Shown: in pieces, positions 1-8,268 of the stretch
How the letters are laid out: each line of letters begins with the position of its first letter
Numbering within the stretch: the first letter of the stretch is position 1
Source of the DNA: JAJZJT01 sp049964655
GTDB taxonomy: Bacteria; Actinomycetota; Acidimicrobiia; Acidimicrobiales; RAAP-2
Reading direction: 5' to 3'
NCBI GenBank assembly: GCA_049964655.1
Contig: JBMFXC010000004.1
Location: 1 to 60,809, forward strand
DNA: 60,809 bases
The notes under the pieces: generated by a model
Told to the model about the DNA's origin: nothing
Seen by the model: only the letters and a program-made list of their open reading frames with translations
Database searches by the model: none
Made by a program: the position numbers and the translations under genes

Positions 1-2
1 GG

Positions 3-1181
3 GTACGCCCAGAGGTGGCCCCCGCCACCTCGTCCTTCGTTCGTGCGGGTGGCCAAGGCGGACCGGGTGCCGCGTCGGCGGCGAAGGGACGAGGGGCGGG
101 AGCGCTCCACGCTGCGACCGGCACGTCGACAGGTTCCATAAGTCCCGCAAGTTCCACCGGCTCGACCCGCTCCGTCGCTGGCGGTCCGGCCCCGGAGGCA
201 CCCGGGCAGGCAGCCGCTGCTGGCGAGGGGTCGACGGCGACCGGCCAGACGACGTCGTCGGCCGGGACGTCGACCAGCGCAGCCGGCACGGGAGTGGCTG
301 GTGCCGACGTCGGTGCGGCCACGCCGGACGCCGCTCCACGAGGACCAGCGGCACCGGCCGCACTGGCTGGACCATCCGGGCCGGCTGCTCCGGCTGCACC
401 GGTGGCACCAGCCAGCGGTGCGGTCGACATTCCGGCAACGCCGGCTCCCACCAGCACGGGCCCGACGCCGCCTTCTACGGCGGCAGACGTGCAGGTCGCT
501 CGTGCCGGCAGCGGGAGCCCCCGGGCGGGGCTGGCCGCCGGGGCGAACGAGGGCCGGGCCGGTCAGGCGTCGGGCGGCACGTCCGGTGCGGGACCTGCCC
601 CGGCACCGACGACGTCCGGGCCTGTCGGCGGTGCTTCGTTGGCGGGAAGCCTGTCGGCACCGAGCGCCGCTACGGCGCCATCCGGAGTGGCACCGGGTGC
701 GGGAGCGGCCTTGCCAGACGGGTCTGGAGCCGGAGCCCCGGCTGTCCCCGAACAGATGGTCACCGTCCTGGCTCCACTCCGGAGTGACCTCGGTGTCCAC
801 TCGGTCAGCCTCGGCCTCCAACCCGAGGGGCTGGGCACGGTGCAGGCGACCGTGTCGGTCGATGCCCAGCAGGTGGTCGTCACCCTGTGGGCCGGCACCG
901 AAGCCGGACATGCCGCCCTGAGCGGCGCCCTGCCCGATCTCCACGACCAGCTGGCGGCGTCCGGGCATCAGGTGGTGGTCGAGCTGGCGTCGTTTGGCTC
1001 GGCGCACGCTGATGCCCACGGCGCCGGGCGGCGAGGTGGACGTCGCTCGACACGCGCGGCCACCTCGGCGGCCGTGGCCGGGGTGGCCGCGGCCGGTCCT
1101 GACGGTACCGACGCCAGGGCCGCCCGGACCACCCGGGCCGCTTCGCCATCCGGCCTTTGGACCATCGACCTCCGCCTCTGA
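3..1181 (+). CDS. fliK: flagellar hook-length control protein FliK, 5' partial
   Basis: This protein sets flagellar hook length and helps switch the export apparatus to late substrates. The frame is open to the window edge, so the N-terminus is probably missing, although a GTG at 15 is a possible start. The first ~245 residues are an Ala/Gly/Pro/Ser/Thr-rich, probably disordered stretch, as in the FliK 'ruler' region. Residues ~250-320 carry the hook-length-control C-domain, recognisable from the run LGLQPEGLGTVQATVSV and the following VVTLWAGTEAGHAAL. It is the first visible gene of the operon; its stop lies 60 bp before flgD. Low-complexity composition makes the N-terminal part impossible to align, but the C-domain and the position before flgD support the call. 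Confidence 0.82.
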   Translation, partial: VRPEVAPATSSFVRAGGQGGPGAASAAKGRGAGALHAATGTSTGSISPASSTGSTRSVAGGPAPEAPGQAAAAGEGSTATGQTTSSAGTSTSAAGTGVAGADVGAATPDAAPRGPAAPAALAGPSGPAAPAAPVAPASGAVDIPATPAPTSTGPTPPSTAADVQVARAGSGSPRAGLAAGANEGRAGQASGGTSGAGPAPAPTTSGPVGGASLAGSLSAPSAATAPSGVAPGAGAALPDGSGAGAPAVPEQMVTVLAPLRSDLGVHSVSLGLQPEGLGTVQATVSVDAQQVVVTLWAGTEAGHAALSGALPDLHDQLAASGHQVVVELASFGSAHADAHGAGRRGGRRSTRAATSAAVAGVAAAGPDGTDARAARTTRAASPSGLWTIDLRL

Positions 1182-1240
1182 CCCATGACCCTCTCCCGTC
1201 CCGCCACGCAGCGAGCCGTCCCCGCAAGGAGCAACCGAGC

Positions 1241-1732
1241 ATGACCGTGAACCCCGTGTCAGCGTCCCAGGCCACGACGGCCGCCTCGTCGTCGTCGACC
1301 ACCAACCCGCTCCAGAGCCTGACCAACCCGAACACGTTTCTGAACCTGTTGGTGGCCCAGCTCAAGTACCAGGACCCGCTGAACCCGACGTCAGGGACGC
1401 AGTTCCTCTCGCAGACCGCGCAGCTGACCGAGGTCGAGACCATCTCGAACCTCCAGACCACCATCAGCCAAGAGCTGGCCAGCCAGCAGACCGCGACGTC
1501 GACCAGCATGATCGGCCAGCAGGTCAACGCCACGCTGGCTGACGGCACGGCGGTCTCCGGCAAGGTAACCGGGGTCTCGCTCGACCCGACGAACGGTCCG
1601 GTGCTCGACGTCAACGGCACCGCCGTCCCTCTGAGCGCTGTCCAGTCGGTGGGGACGCCGCCGCCGTCGTCGGGGACGACCACCACGTCGACCACCAGCG
1701 GGTCCGGGACCGGATCGTCGACGACCGCCTGA
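1241..1732 (+). CDS. flgD: flagellar hook capping protein FlgD
   Basis: This is the scaffold cap under which FlgE assembles into the hook. The N-terminal hallmark is present: FLNLLVAQLKYQDPLNP (about residues 30-46), followed by the QTAQLTEVETISNL region. A short C-terminal part (GQQVNATLADGTAVSGKV) resembles the beta domain of short FlgD forms, and the protein ends in a Ser/Thr/Gly tail. At 163 residues it is shorter than enterobacterial FlgD (about 230). The ATG at 1241 is chosen because AAGGAG lies 9 bases upstream (1226-1231); the longer frame from 1157 overlaps fliK and lacks such a site. It lies between fliK and flgE, the usual order. Confidence 0.92.
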   Translation: MTVNPVSASQATTAASSSSTTNPLQSLTNPNTFLNLLVAQLKYQDPLNPTSGTQFLSQTAQLTEVETISNLQTTISQELASQQTATSTSMIGQQVNATLADGTAVSGKVTGVSLDPTNGPVLDVNGTAVPLSAVQSVGTPPPSSGTTTTSTTSGSGTGSSTTA

Positions 1733-1796
1733 GCACCTGCAACCCGAGACGCACTCCAGACCGCCAAAACGTTCGAACCCCACCGAGGAGGAACCC

Positions 1797-3098
1797 ATGG
1801 ACCGAGCCCTGCTCGCCGCCGTGTCCGGTATCGACGCCAACCAGACGTACCTCGACACGATCGGCAACAACATCGCCAACGTCAACACAGATGGCTTCAA
1901 GCAGCAAAGCGTCGACTTCGTCGACCTGCTCTCCGAGCAGGTGGCTGGGGCGAGCGCCCCCCCGGCCGCCAACACCGGTGCCGGCATCAACCCGGTGGCG
2001 GTCGGCTCGGGCGTGCGCGTCGCCGCCGTCTCGAACGACCTCTCCGAGGGCTCGCTCCAGCAGACCAACCAGCCCAACGACGTTGCCATCTCAGGAAGCG
2101 GCTTCCTCGTCGCTGTCCAAGGTGGCCAGCAGGTGTTCACCCGGGCCGGGCACCTGACCGTCGACGCCAACGGCAACCTCGCCACGCCGACGGGCGGGCT
2201 CGTCCAGGGGTGGCAGGCCGTCAACGGCCAGGTGAACGCCAACGCCCCGGTCGGCCCGGTGACCGTCCCGACCGGCCAGGTGATCCCGGCCTCCGCCACC
2301 AGCGCCATCACCATGGGCGGAAACCTCCCCGCCTGGAGCGGCTCGGGCACGGCGACGCCGATCTCGATGACGACCCAAGCGTATGACTCCCTGGGCAACG
2401 CCATCCCGGTGGTGCTGACGTTCACGCCGGTGTCGGGCACGGCCAACAGCTGGACCGTGCAAGGGACCGTCACGCTCGCCGGCGGAGGGACGTCGAACCT
2501 GTGGAGCACGCCACCCACCGTGGCCTTCGACCCGGCCACCGGCCAGGTGGCCTCGATCACCGGGGCTACCACCAACCCGGACGGCTCGTTCTCCCTCCCG
2601 GTCAACACCATGCCCTCGGGCTACACCTTCCCGGCCGGTGACACCTGGAACCTCGACTTCCCGAGCCCGGGGACGGCGGCGGCCTTCACTCAGTTCGCCG
2701 GCCAGTCGACGGCGACGGTGGCCGGCCAGAACGGCTCGGCGGCCGGCACCCTCACCTCGTACTCGATCAACGCCAGCGGCATGATCGTCGGGTCGTTCTC
2801 CAACGGGCTCACCGAGAACATCGGCCAGTTGGCCCTGGCCAACTTCGCCAACCCGAGCGGCCTCGAGACGATCGGCAACCTCGACTACATCACCACGCCG
2901 AACTCGGGCCAACCGTCGATCGGGGCACCGGGCACCGGCGGCCGCGGCTCGCTGATCGGAGGCTCGCTCGAGTCCTCCAACGTCAACCTGGCCACCCAGC
3001 TCACCAACCTGGTGGTCGCCCAGGAGGCCTACCAGGCCAACACCAAGGTCGTGAACACTGACTCGACCGTCACCCAGACCCTGGTCCAGATGGCCTGA
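1797..3098 (+). CDS. flgE: flagellar hook protein FlgE
   Basis: This is the structural subunit of the flagellar hook, exported through the flagellar type III apparatus. The N-terminus has the rod/hook family signature (LDTIGNNIANVNTDGFK, about residues 19-35). The central part is a beta-rich, Gly/Thr-rich D1/D2 region, and the C-terminus has the matching helix LTNLVVAQEAYQANTKVV ending in VTQTLVQMA. At 433 residues it is typical for FlgE and too long for FlgG or FlgF. A GAGGAGG ribosome site sits just upstream of the ATG. The stop is 2 bp before fliM. The usual actinobacterial or clostridial neighbours flbD, motA, motB and fliL are not between flgE and fliM here. Confidence 0.95.
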   Translation: MDRALLAAVSGIDANQTYLDTIGNNIANVNTDGFKQQSVDFVDLLSEQVAGASAPPAANTGAGINPVAVGSGVRVAAVSNDLSEGSLQQTNQPNDVAISGSGFLVAVQGGQQVFTRAGHLTVDANGNLATPTGGLVQGWQAVNGQVNANAPVGPVTVPTGQVIPASATSAITMGGNLPAWSGSGTATPISMTTQAYDSLGNAIPVVLTFTPVSGTANSWTVQGTVTLAGGGTSNLWSTPPTVAFDPATGQVASITGATTNPDGSFSLPVNTMPSGYTFPAGDTWNLDFPSPGTAAAFTQFAGQSTATVAGQNGSAAGTLTSYSINASGMIVGSFSNGLTENIGQLALANFANPSGLETIGNLDYITTPNSGQPSIGAPGTGGRGSLIGGSLESSNVNLATQLTNLVVAQEAYQANTKVVNTDSTVTQTLVQMA

Positions 3099-3100
3099 CG

Positions 3101-4270
3101 ATGGTCGACGCCCCTCCCGCCACCCAGCCCGACGGCGTCGCTGGCCCGGGTGCAGCCGCGCCCGCCCGGGACGAACCCACCGGGGCCGCACCCGCCCGGA
3201 GCGTGGCCGACGGCGGCGTCGCGCCGGACGGGGTGGAGGCGCATGGAGCGCTTGCCGACGACGGCACGCCGACTGGCAGCGCCGCTTCTGGCAGCGCCGC
3301 TTCCGGCAGTACCGCGTCCGGCAGTGCCGTCCCAGGCGGTGGCGACGACGCCACCGGGGCGAACCACCGTCCGGCGCACGGGGAGGACCACCGCCGCACG
3401 GTCCGTCCCTACGACTTCCGGATGCCCGAAACACTGGACCGCTCGCAGGTCCGTGGCCTCCGGGTGCTCCTCGAAGTGCTGGCCCATCGGGGCGGCGGGG
3501 TCCTCACCACCAGGCTGCGGGCGCCGGTCAACCTGGCGCTGGGCGACCTCGAGCAGTGCAGCTGGGCCGAGTACTCGGCCACGCTGCCCGAGCCGACCTG
3601 TCTCTTCGCCGTCGTGCTGCCGCCGCTCACCGGCCGCCTCGTCCTCCACCTCCCCGTCGAGCTCGCCCTGGTGGCCGTCGACCTGCGGATGGGCGGGCCG
3701 GGTAAGGCCACCACCGGGGGACGAGCGCTCACCGAGGTCGAGCAACGGCTGGTTGCAACCGTCGCCGACGATCTCTTCAACGAGCTCCCCGCCATCTTCG
3801 CCCCGCTCGCCGCCCTGCAGGTCGGCTCGGCCGTGCAGGTGTCGAGCGTCCAGTTCCTCCCGCCGGTCCGGCCCACCGACATGTACCTGCTCGTCCCGGT
3901 CACCCTCGAGCTGGGCGAGGACGCCTCCTACCGCTTCGACCTCTGCTTCCCCTTCAGCATCCTCCACCCGCTCGCCGACGCCCTCTCCGCCCAGGCCGCC
4001 GAGGACGACCTGCCTGCTTCCCGGGCCAGCGAGGCGGTCGCGCGGCGGTTGCTCGACACGCCGGTCGACGTGCGAGTGCGGTTCCCCTCCACCACGCTCA
4101 CCCCGGCCGACGTCCTGCACCTGGCCCCGGGCGACGTGATCGACCTCCCCTACGACCACGGTGCCCCACTCGCCCTGGTGGCAGGCGAGCAGCACCATCT
4201 CGACGTCCTGCCGACGACCAGCGGCAAACGCCTCGCCTGTGTCGTCATCGATCCCGAGGAGCACGTCTGA
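3101..4270 (+). CDS. fliM: flagellar motor switch protein FliM with atypical N-terminus
   Basis: FliM is part of the C-ring, where CheY-P binding sets rotation direction. From about residue 102 (VRPYDFRMPETLDRSQVRGL) the protein follows FliM: middle domain with MGGPG and TEVEQRLV, then a SpoA-like C-domain at residues ~300-385. The first ~100 residues are Ala/Pro/Gly/Ser-rich and contain four degenerate five-residue units (GSAAS type, nucleotides 3275-3334). The canonical extreme N-terminal CheY-binding motif (consensus LSQxEIDAL) is not visible, and no start codon closer to the conserved part restores it. The gene overlaps fliN by one base (TGATG). Family assignment is firm; the N-terminus is odd. 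Confidence 0.93.
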   Translation: MVDAPPATQPDGVAGPGAAAPARDEPTGAAPARSVADGGVAPDGVEAHGALADDGTPTGSAASGSAASGSTASGSAVPGGGDDATGANHRPAHGEDHRRTVRPYDFRMPETLDRSQVRGLRVLLEVLAHRGGGVLTTRLRAPVNLALGDLEQCSWAEYSATLPEPTCLFAVVLPPLTGRLVLHLPVELALVAVDLRMGGPGKATTGGRALTEVEQRLVATVADDLFNELPAIFAPLAALQVGSAVQVSSVQFLPPVRPTDMYLLVPVTLELGEDASYRFDLCFPFSILHPLADALSAQAAEDDLPASRASEAVARRLLDTPVDVRVRFPSTTLTPADVLHLAPGDVIDLPYDHGAPLALVAGEQHHLDVLPTTSGKRLACVVIDPEEHV

Positions 4271-4704
4271 TGTCCGACACCTCAACGTCCCTACCCGACC
4301 AGTCCGCTCCGGGCGGTGTTGCGGCGACAGAGCCGCCCCCTGCCTCGGTCGAGCCCGCCGTGGCGCCACCTGCTGCCGGCGGAGCCCACGACGGCACCGG
4401 CATCGGCGCCGGCTCGTTCCCATCGCGGGCCGACGGGTCGACGGCGGCTCGCTCCCTCGACCTCCTCCACGGGGTGGAGATGACGGTGACCGTCGAGCTC
4501 GGCCGGACCAAGATGCTCCTGCGAGAACTGCTCGCCCTTCAGGTGGGCAGCGTCATCGAGCTCGATCGCCCGGCCGGCAGCCCGGTCGACGTCCTCATCA
4601 ACGACACCCTGCTCGCCCGCGGCGAGGTCGTCGTCGTCGACGACGAGTTCGGCGTCCGGATCCTCGACATCGTGTCGTCCGACGAGCCCACCTCGCGGCG
4701 CTGA
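4270..4704 (+). CDS. fliN: flagellar motor switch protein FliN
   Basis: FliN forms the lower C-ring together with FliM and helps dock the export ATPase complex. Residues ~65-140 form one SpoA domain with the family pattern (VEMTVTVELGRTKMLLRELL, then VGSVIELDRPAGSPVDVLIN and GEVVVVDDEFGVRI). The first ~60 residues are a Pro/Ala/Gly-rich linker. The 144-residue length is normal for a FliN that lacks a CheC domain. It starts on the A of the fliM stop (TGATG), so translation is probably coupled. Confidence 0.94.
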   Translation: MSDTSTSLPDQSAPGGVAATEPPPASVEPAVAPPAAGGAHDGTGIGAGSFPSRADGSTAARSLDLLHGVEMTVTVELGRTKMLLRELLALQVGSVIELDRPAGSPVDVLINDTLLARGEVVVVDDEFGVRILDIVSSDEPTSRR

Positions 4705-4711
4705 GGCCATC

Positions 4712-5227
4712 ATGTCCGCCGCGCTCCTCCCGCTCCTCGCCACGACGACGGCGTCCAGCTCGCATGTCTCACTGCTCGCCCTCCTCGGCCGACTGGTCGT
4801 GTCGCTGCTCGTCGTCCTGGGCATCCTGTGGGCGATCGCCGTGGTGGTGCGCCGTCGGGGCCTCGGCGGCGGTCTCCGGCCCTCCGGCCGGACGCCCACC
4901 CGGCCCGCCTCGCGGCCCGGTCTGCGACCCCGGCCCCGCCAGAAGGTCGTCGACGTCGTCGCCCGCCAACCGCTCGGCAAGGGCCAGGCGCTCCTCACCG
5001 TCGAGGTGGCCGGACGGCTCTTTCTCCTGGGCGTCACCGCCCAGAGCATCACGACCTTGTGCGAGCTCGACCCCGAACGTGTCTACGGCGACGACGCTGC
5101 TTCGGGCGACACGGCCCCCGGCAGTGAGCGAACCACCTTCCTCGACTGGTCGCCCCGGGGCGAGTGGGGCAAGGGAGAGCTGTCCATGCGCCTCGACCAG
5201 CTGCGCGACCTGACGGTCCGACGATGA
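4712..5227 (+). CDS. fliO: flagellar biosynthetic protein FliO
   Basis: FliO is a small membrane protein that assists FliP assembly in the export gate. There is one clear transmembrane helix near residues 22-46 (ALLGRLVVSLLVVLGILWAI). A basic stretch rich in Arg/Pro follows, then the FliO domain (KVVDVVARQPLGKGQALLTV and GRLFLLGVTAQSITTLCEL). Length (171 residues) and position between fliN and fliP fit. FliO is poorly conserved, so the call rests on topology, the soluble-domain pattern and synteny. Its stop overlaps the fliP start (ATGA). Confidence 0.88.
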   Translation: MSAALLPLLATTTASSSHVSLLALLGRLVVSLLVVLGILWAIAVVVRRRGLGGGLRPSGRTPTRPASRPGLRPRPRQKVVDVVARQPLGKGQALLTVEVAGRLFLLGVTAQSITTLCELDPERVYGDDAASGDTAPGSERTTFLDWSPRGEWGKGELSMRLDQLRDLTVRR

Positions 5228-5907
5228 CCCCGCTCTTTGCTGCCGGGTCTTCGGTCCAGCTCAACTTCGGCAAGAGCCTGACCAAGCCGTCCGAGAGCAT
5301 CCTCATCATCCTGGCCGTCGCCGTCCTGGCGGTGGCGCCGGCCCTGTTGATCATGTTGACGGGCTTCACCCGGATCGTCGTGGTGCTCGGGCTGACCCGC
5401 AACGCCCTCGGGCTCCAGACCATCCCGCCAAACCAGGTCATCGCCGGACTTGCCCTGTTCCTCAGCCTCTTCATCATGCAGCCGACGCTGTCGCAGATGA
5501 ACCAGCAGGCGCTCCAGCCCTACCTGCACGGCAGGATCAACGTCACCGAGGCCTACCACAAGGCCGAAGTGCCACTCGAGCACTGGATGCTCAAGCAGAC
5601 CGACACCCAGGAGCTCACCTTGATGACCCAGGCCGCCCACGAGCACCCGGCCACGCCGGAGGACGTCTCGCTGGTGGCCCTGGTGCCGGCGTTCGTGCTC
5701 TCCCAACTGAAGAGCGCCTTCATCATCGGCTTCGTCATCTTCGTGCCGTTCCTCATCATCGACCTGGTGGTGTCGGCCGTGCTCATGTCGATGGGCATCA
5801 TGATGCTGCCGCCCACGCTCGTCTCCCTTCCCTTCAAGGTCCTCCTCTTCGTGATGATCGACGGCTGGACGCTCGTCACCCACACCCTTCTCACGAGCTT
5901 CCGATGA
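5224..5907 (+). CDS. fliP: flagellar export gate protein FliP
   Basis: This is a core membrane component of the flagellar type III secretion gate, forming a complex with FliQ and FliR. Family features include ILIILAVAVLAVAPALLIML, the FTRIVVVLGLTRNALGLQ segment, and the C-terminal VPAFVLSQLKSAFIIGF and DLVVSAVLMSMGIMMLPP motifs. The ATG at 5224 overlaps the fliO stop (ATGA) and gives 227 residues, close to the usual size; an in-frame extension back to 5164 would lie inside fliO. The N-terminus has only a weak signal-peptide character. Confidence 0.96.
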   Translation: MTPLFAAGSSVQLNFGKSLTKPSESILIILAVAVLAVAPALLIMLTGFTRIVVVLGLTRNALGLQTIPPNQVIAGLALFLSLFIMQPTLSQMNQQALQPYLHGRINVTEAYHKAEVPLEHWMLKQTDTQELTLMTQAAHEHPATPEDVSLVALVPAFVLSQLKSAFIIGFVIFVPFLIIDLVVSAVLMSMGIMMLPPTLVSLPFKVLLFVMIDGWTLVTHTLLTSFR

Positions 5908-6176
5908 CCCAGGGCGACGCCATCCACCTGGCCGTCGAGGCCATGCTCGTCACCTTGAAGCTGGCGGCACCGATCCTGGTGGCCAGCCTCGTGGTCGGCC
6001 TCGTGGTCTCGCTCTTCCAGTCGGTCACCCAGCTGCAGGAGTTCACGCTCACCTTCGTGCCCAAGCTGGCGGCCGTCGCCATCGTCCTGCTCATCGCCGG
6101 CCACTGGATGCTCGGCCAACTGGTCGGCTACACCGACTCGTTGTTCACCCAGATCCCCCAACTACTTGGCGGCTAG
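5904..6176 (+). CDS. fliQ: flagellar export gate protein FliQ
   Basis: This 90-residue protein with two transmembrane helices belongs to the FliPQR export gate. It shows the FliQ pattern: hydrophobic helix AAPILVASLVVGLVVSLFQS, the motif TQLQEFTLTFVPKLAAV, and a second helix ending near GHWML. It overlaps the fliP stop by ATGA. Size, topology and synteny all agree with the family. Confidence 0.95.
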   Translation: MTQGDAIHLAVEAMLVTLKLAAPILVASLVVGLVVSLFQSVTQLQEFTLTFVPKLAAVAIVLLIAGHWMLGQLVGYTDSLFTQIPQLLGG

Positions 6177-6218
6177 CGGTGTCAACCGTCGCCCCTCGGT
6201 GGGTCGGGTAGCCCCGCC

Positions 6219-6986
6219 ATGGTGATCGACCTCAACGCCCCGTGGCTGGTCGGGTTCCTGCTCGCCCTGGTGCGGGCGCTCGCCTGGCTGCTGATTGTCC
6301 CCCCCCTGGGGAACCGATCGGTCTTCCCGCCCGTGGCCACCATCGGGATCGCCCTCAGCCTGGCCGTCGCCGTCGCCCCACACGTGGCCGGCAGCCAGGT
6401 CTCCCTCACCACACCGTCGCTGATCGGAGACATGGCCGTCCAGGTGCTCACCGGTGCGGCCCTCGGGTTCATCGTGCAGTTGCTGGTGGGCGCCGTCACC
6501 GCCGCCGGGGCGCTGCTCGACCTCTTCGGGGGGCTCGTCCTTCCCCCGTCGTTGGACCCCCTCTCGGCCGACCAGACTCCGCTCCTCGGTCAGTTCTACG
6601 AGCAGGTCGCCGTGGTGCTCCTGTTTGCCGGCAACGGCGAACTGCTCATCGTCGAGGGGTTCCTGCGGTCGTTCGATGCCGTCGGCCTGTCGCTCTCCTC
6701 CGCCGGCAACATCGCGCACGTGGTCTCGTCCGACCTGGCCACGTTCTTCACCGCGGCGCTCGAGATCGCCGCTCCCGTCCTCGTCGTCCTCTTCGGCGCC
6801 CAGGTCGTCCTCGGCATGCTGTCGAAAGCCGTGCCGCAGATGAACGTCTACTGGCTGGGGTTCCCCTTCCAGATCGTGCTCACGTTCCTGCTCCTCGGCG
6901 CCAGCGTCACGGTCCTACCGGGGTTCGTCAACACGTTGGTGGGCAACGCCGTCCACGACGGTGCGCTCCTCATGGGAGCGGGGTGA
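6219..6986 (+). CDS. fliR: flagellar export gate protein FliR
   Basis: This is the third component of the export gate and usually the immediate partner of FlhB. The 255 residues contain about six hydrophobic segments, with recognisable FliR stretches such as ALVRALAWLLIVPPLGNRSV near the N-terminus, FIVQLLVGAVTAAGALLDL in the middle, and QVVLGMLSKAVPQMNVY near the C-terminus. The ATG at 6219 lies 42 bp after fliQ and gives a normal FliR length. The stop is followed 6 bp later by the flhB start. Confidence 0.95.
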   Translation: MVIDLNAPWLVGFLLALVRALAWLLIVPPLGNRSVFPPVATIGIALSLAVAVAPHVAGSQVSLTTPSLIGDMAVQVLTGAALGFIVQLLVGAVTAAGALLDLFGGLVLPPSLDPLSADQTPLLGQFYEQVAVVLLFAGNGELLIVEGFLRSFDAVGLSLSSAGNIAHVVSSDLATFFTAALEIAAPVLVVLFGAQVVLGMLSKAVPQMNVYWLGFPFQIVLTFLLLGASVTVLPGFVNTLVGNAVHDGALLMGAG

Positions 6987-6992
6987 CCGGCG

Positions 6993-8099
6993 GTGGCCGC
7001 GTCCGACCGACACGACAAGACCGAGAAGCCCACCGCCAAGCGCAAGAAGGATTCGCGCAAGAAGGGCCAGGTTGCCCGGTCCCCCGAGGTCGGGGGGTGG
7101 CTGTCGCTGCTCATCGCCACGAGCGCCATGCCCGCCGTCTTCGGAGCGGCCGAGCGTCGGCTCCTCGGGGTCGAGCAACAGGCCTCCACGGTGATGGCGA
7201 AGCCCTCGGTGCCCGGTGCCCTGGCCCTGCTCGGGGCCGGCCTCGGCGACGCCATGGCGATCGTCCTGCCCATCGCCGCCGTGATGGCCCTGCTCGGGGT
7301 GGCGGCATCCCTGGCCCAGGTCGGCTTCGTCTTCTCGGGCAAGGGGATCCAGCCCCAGTTCTCCAAGCTCAACCCGTTGAACGGGATCAAGCGGCTCTTC
7401 TCGGCGCGTGGGGTGTGGGAGCTGGTCAAGTCCCTCTTCAAGCTGACCGTCATCACCTTCTTCGCCGTCTCGGACATCCTGCGCCTCTGGCACACCGTGG
7501 TCGGGGCCGGTCCGGTGGCCATGGGGCCGATCATCGCCTACGCCGGTGCCACCTTCCTCGGGTTCGTCCGGACGCTGGCTGCCGTCGGGCTCGTCTTCGG
7601 GCTGGCCGACTACGCCTTCCAACGCCGTCGGCTGGCCAAGGACCTGATGATGACCAAGCACGAGGTGAAGGAGGAGAACCGTCAGCAGGAGGGCGACCCG
7701 AAGATGAAGGGCGCCATCCGACGCCGCCAGCGGTCGATGAGCCGCCTGCGCATGTTGGCCGAGGTGGCCCGGGCGGACGTGGTGGTGACCAACCCCACCC
7801 ACTACGCCGTCGCCCTCCGGTACGACCGGAGCGTCTCGGCGGCTCCGAAGGTGGTGGCGAAGGGGGCGGACGACGTCGCCGCCCGGATCCGCGCCGCCGC
7901 CGCCGAGCACGGCGTCCCCGTGGTGGAGGACCCGCCCCTGGCCCGGGCCATCTTCGGGGCGTGCGACGTCGAGGACGAGATCCCCGAGGCCCTCTACATG
8001 GCCGTCGCCCGACTGCTGGCCTTCGTCTACGCCCTCTCCCCGGCGCTGCGCGAGGCCCGGCCTGTCCACCGCCGACCGGTCAGCGCCCTGGTGGCGTAA
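6993..8099 (+). CDS. flhB: flagellar export specificity switch protein FlhB
   Basis: FlhB controls the switch from hook-type to filament-type export. The start is a highly charged cytoplasmic segment (DKTEKPTAKRKKDSRKKGQV), followed by four membrane segments and a cytoplasmic C-domain. The autocleavage site NPTH is intact in the segment VVVTNPTHYAVALRYD (about residues 264-279). The GTG at 6993 is the only start that keeps the conserved N-terminus. The flhA gene, which often follows flhB, is not found here: the next genes are a short leader ORF and a PilZ protein. Confidence 0.95.
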   Translation: MAASDRHDKTEKPTAKRKKDSRKKGQVARSPEVGGWLSLLIATSAMPAVFGAAERRLLGVEQQASTVMAKPSVPGALALLGAGLGDAMAIVLPIAAVMALLGVAASLAQVGFVFSGKGIQPQFSKLNPLNGIKRLFSARGVWELVKSLFKLTVITFFAVSDILRLWHTVVGAGPVAMGPIIAYAGATFLGFVRTLAAVGLVFGLADYAFQRRRLAKDLMMTKHEVKEENRQQEGDPKMKGAIRRRQRSMSRLRMLAEVARADVVVTNPTHYAVALRYDRSVSAAPKVVAKGADDVAARIRAAAAEHGVPVVEDPPLARAIFGACDVEDEIPEALYMAVARLLAFVYALSPALREARPVHRRPVSALVA

Positions 8100-8131
8100 G
8101 GTCGGTGCACGTCACGCCCGGCGGGGATGGC

Positions 8132-8137
8132 TACGGT
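8132..8137 (+). promoter_or_regulatory. candidate -10 box of a near-leaderless promoter
   Basis: TACGGT ends 8 bases before the ATG at 8146, the spacing expected when transcription begins at or within one base of the start codon. It matches the TANNNT plus 5-8 base arrangement seen before several other genes in this window. No clear -35 element is visible. Confidence 0.4.
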
Positions 8138-8145
8138 TGGTCGTC

Positions 8146-8268
8146 ATGGGCATGAGCGCCGAGGCCGGTCGTGACGACGCTCCCGGGCTGAGCGCCGCCT
8201 CTCGGCACACCGATCGGTTCGGCGCCTTCGTCGAGTGGCGCTCCGCTCCTGTCCGACGGTCGCCATGA
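8146..8268 (+). CDS. short ORF (40 aa) overlapping the PilZ gene start
   Basis: Reading from the ATG at 8146 gives 40 codons ending in TGA at 8266-8268, which overlaps the ATG at 8265 of the PilZ gene (ATGA). A TACGGT -10-like box lies 8 bases before the ATG, so the transcript would be leaderless or nearly so. The peptide (MGMSAEAGRDDAPGLSAA at its start) has no motif that I recognise and is rich in Ala and Arg. It may be a translational leader that couples ribosomes to the PilZ gene, or chance. An in-frame ATG at 8152 is an alternative start. Confidence 0.4.
   Translation: MGMSAEAGRDDAPGLSAASRHTDRFGAFVEWRSAPVRRSP

Noticed and set aside
6242..8155. 637-codon plus-strand frame overlapping fliR and flhB
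   Set aside because: It is a +2 shadow of both genes, rich in Arg/Pro/Gly. The conserved FliR and FlhB motifs are in the other frame.
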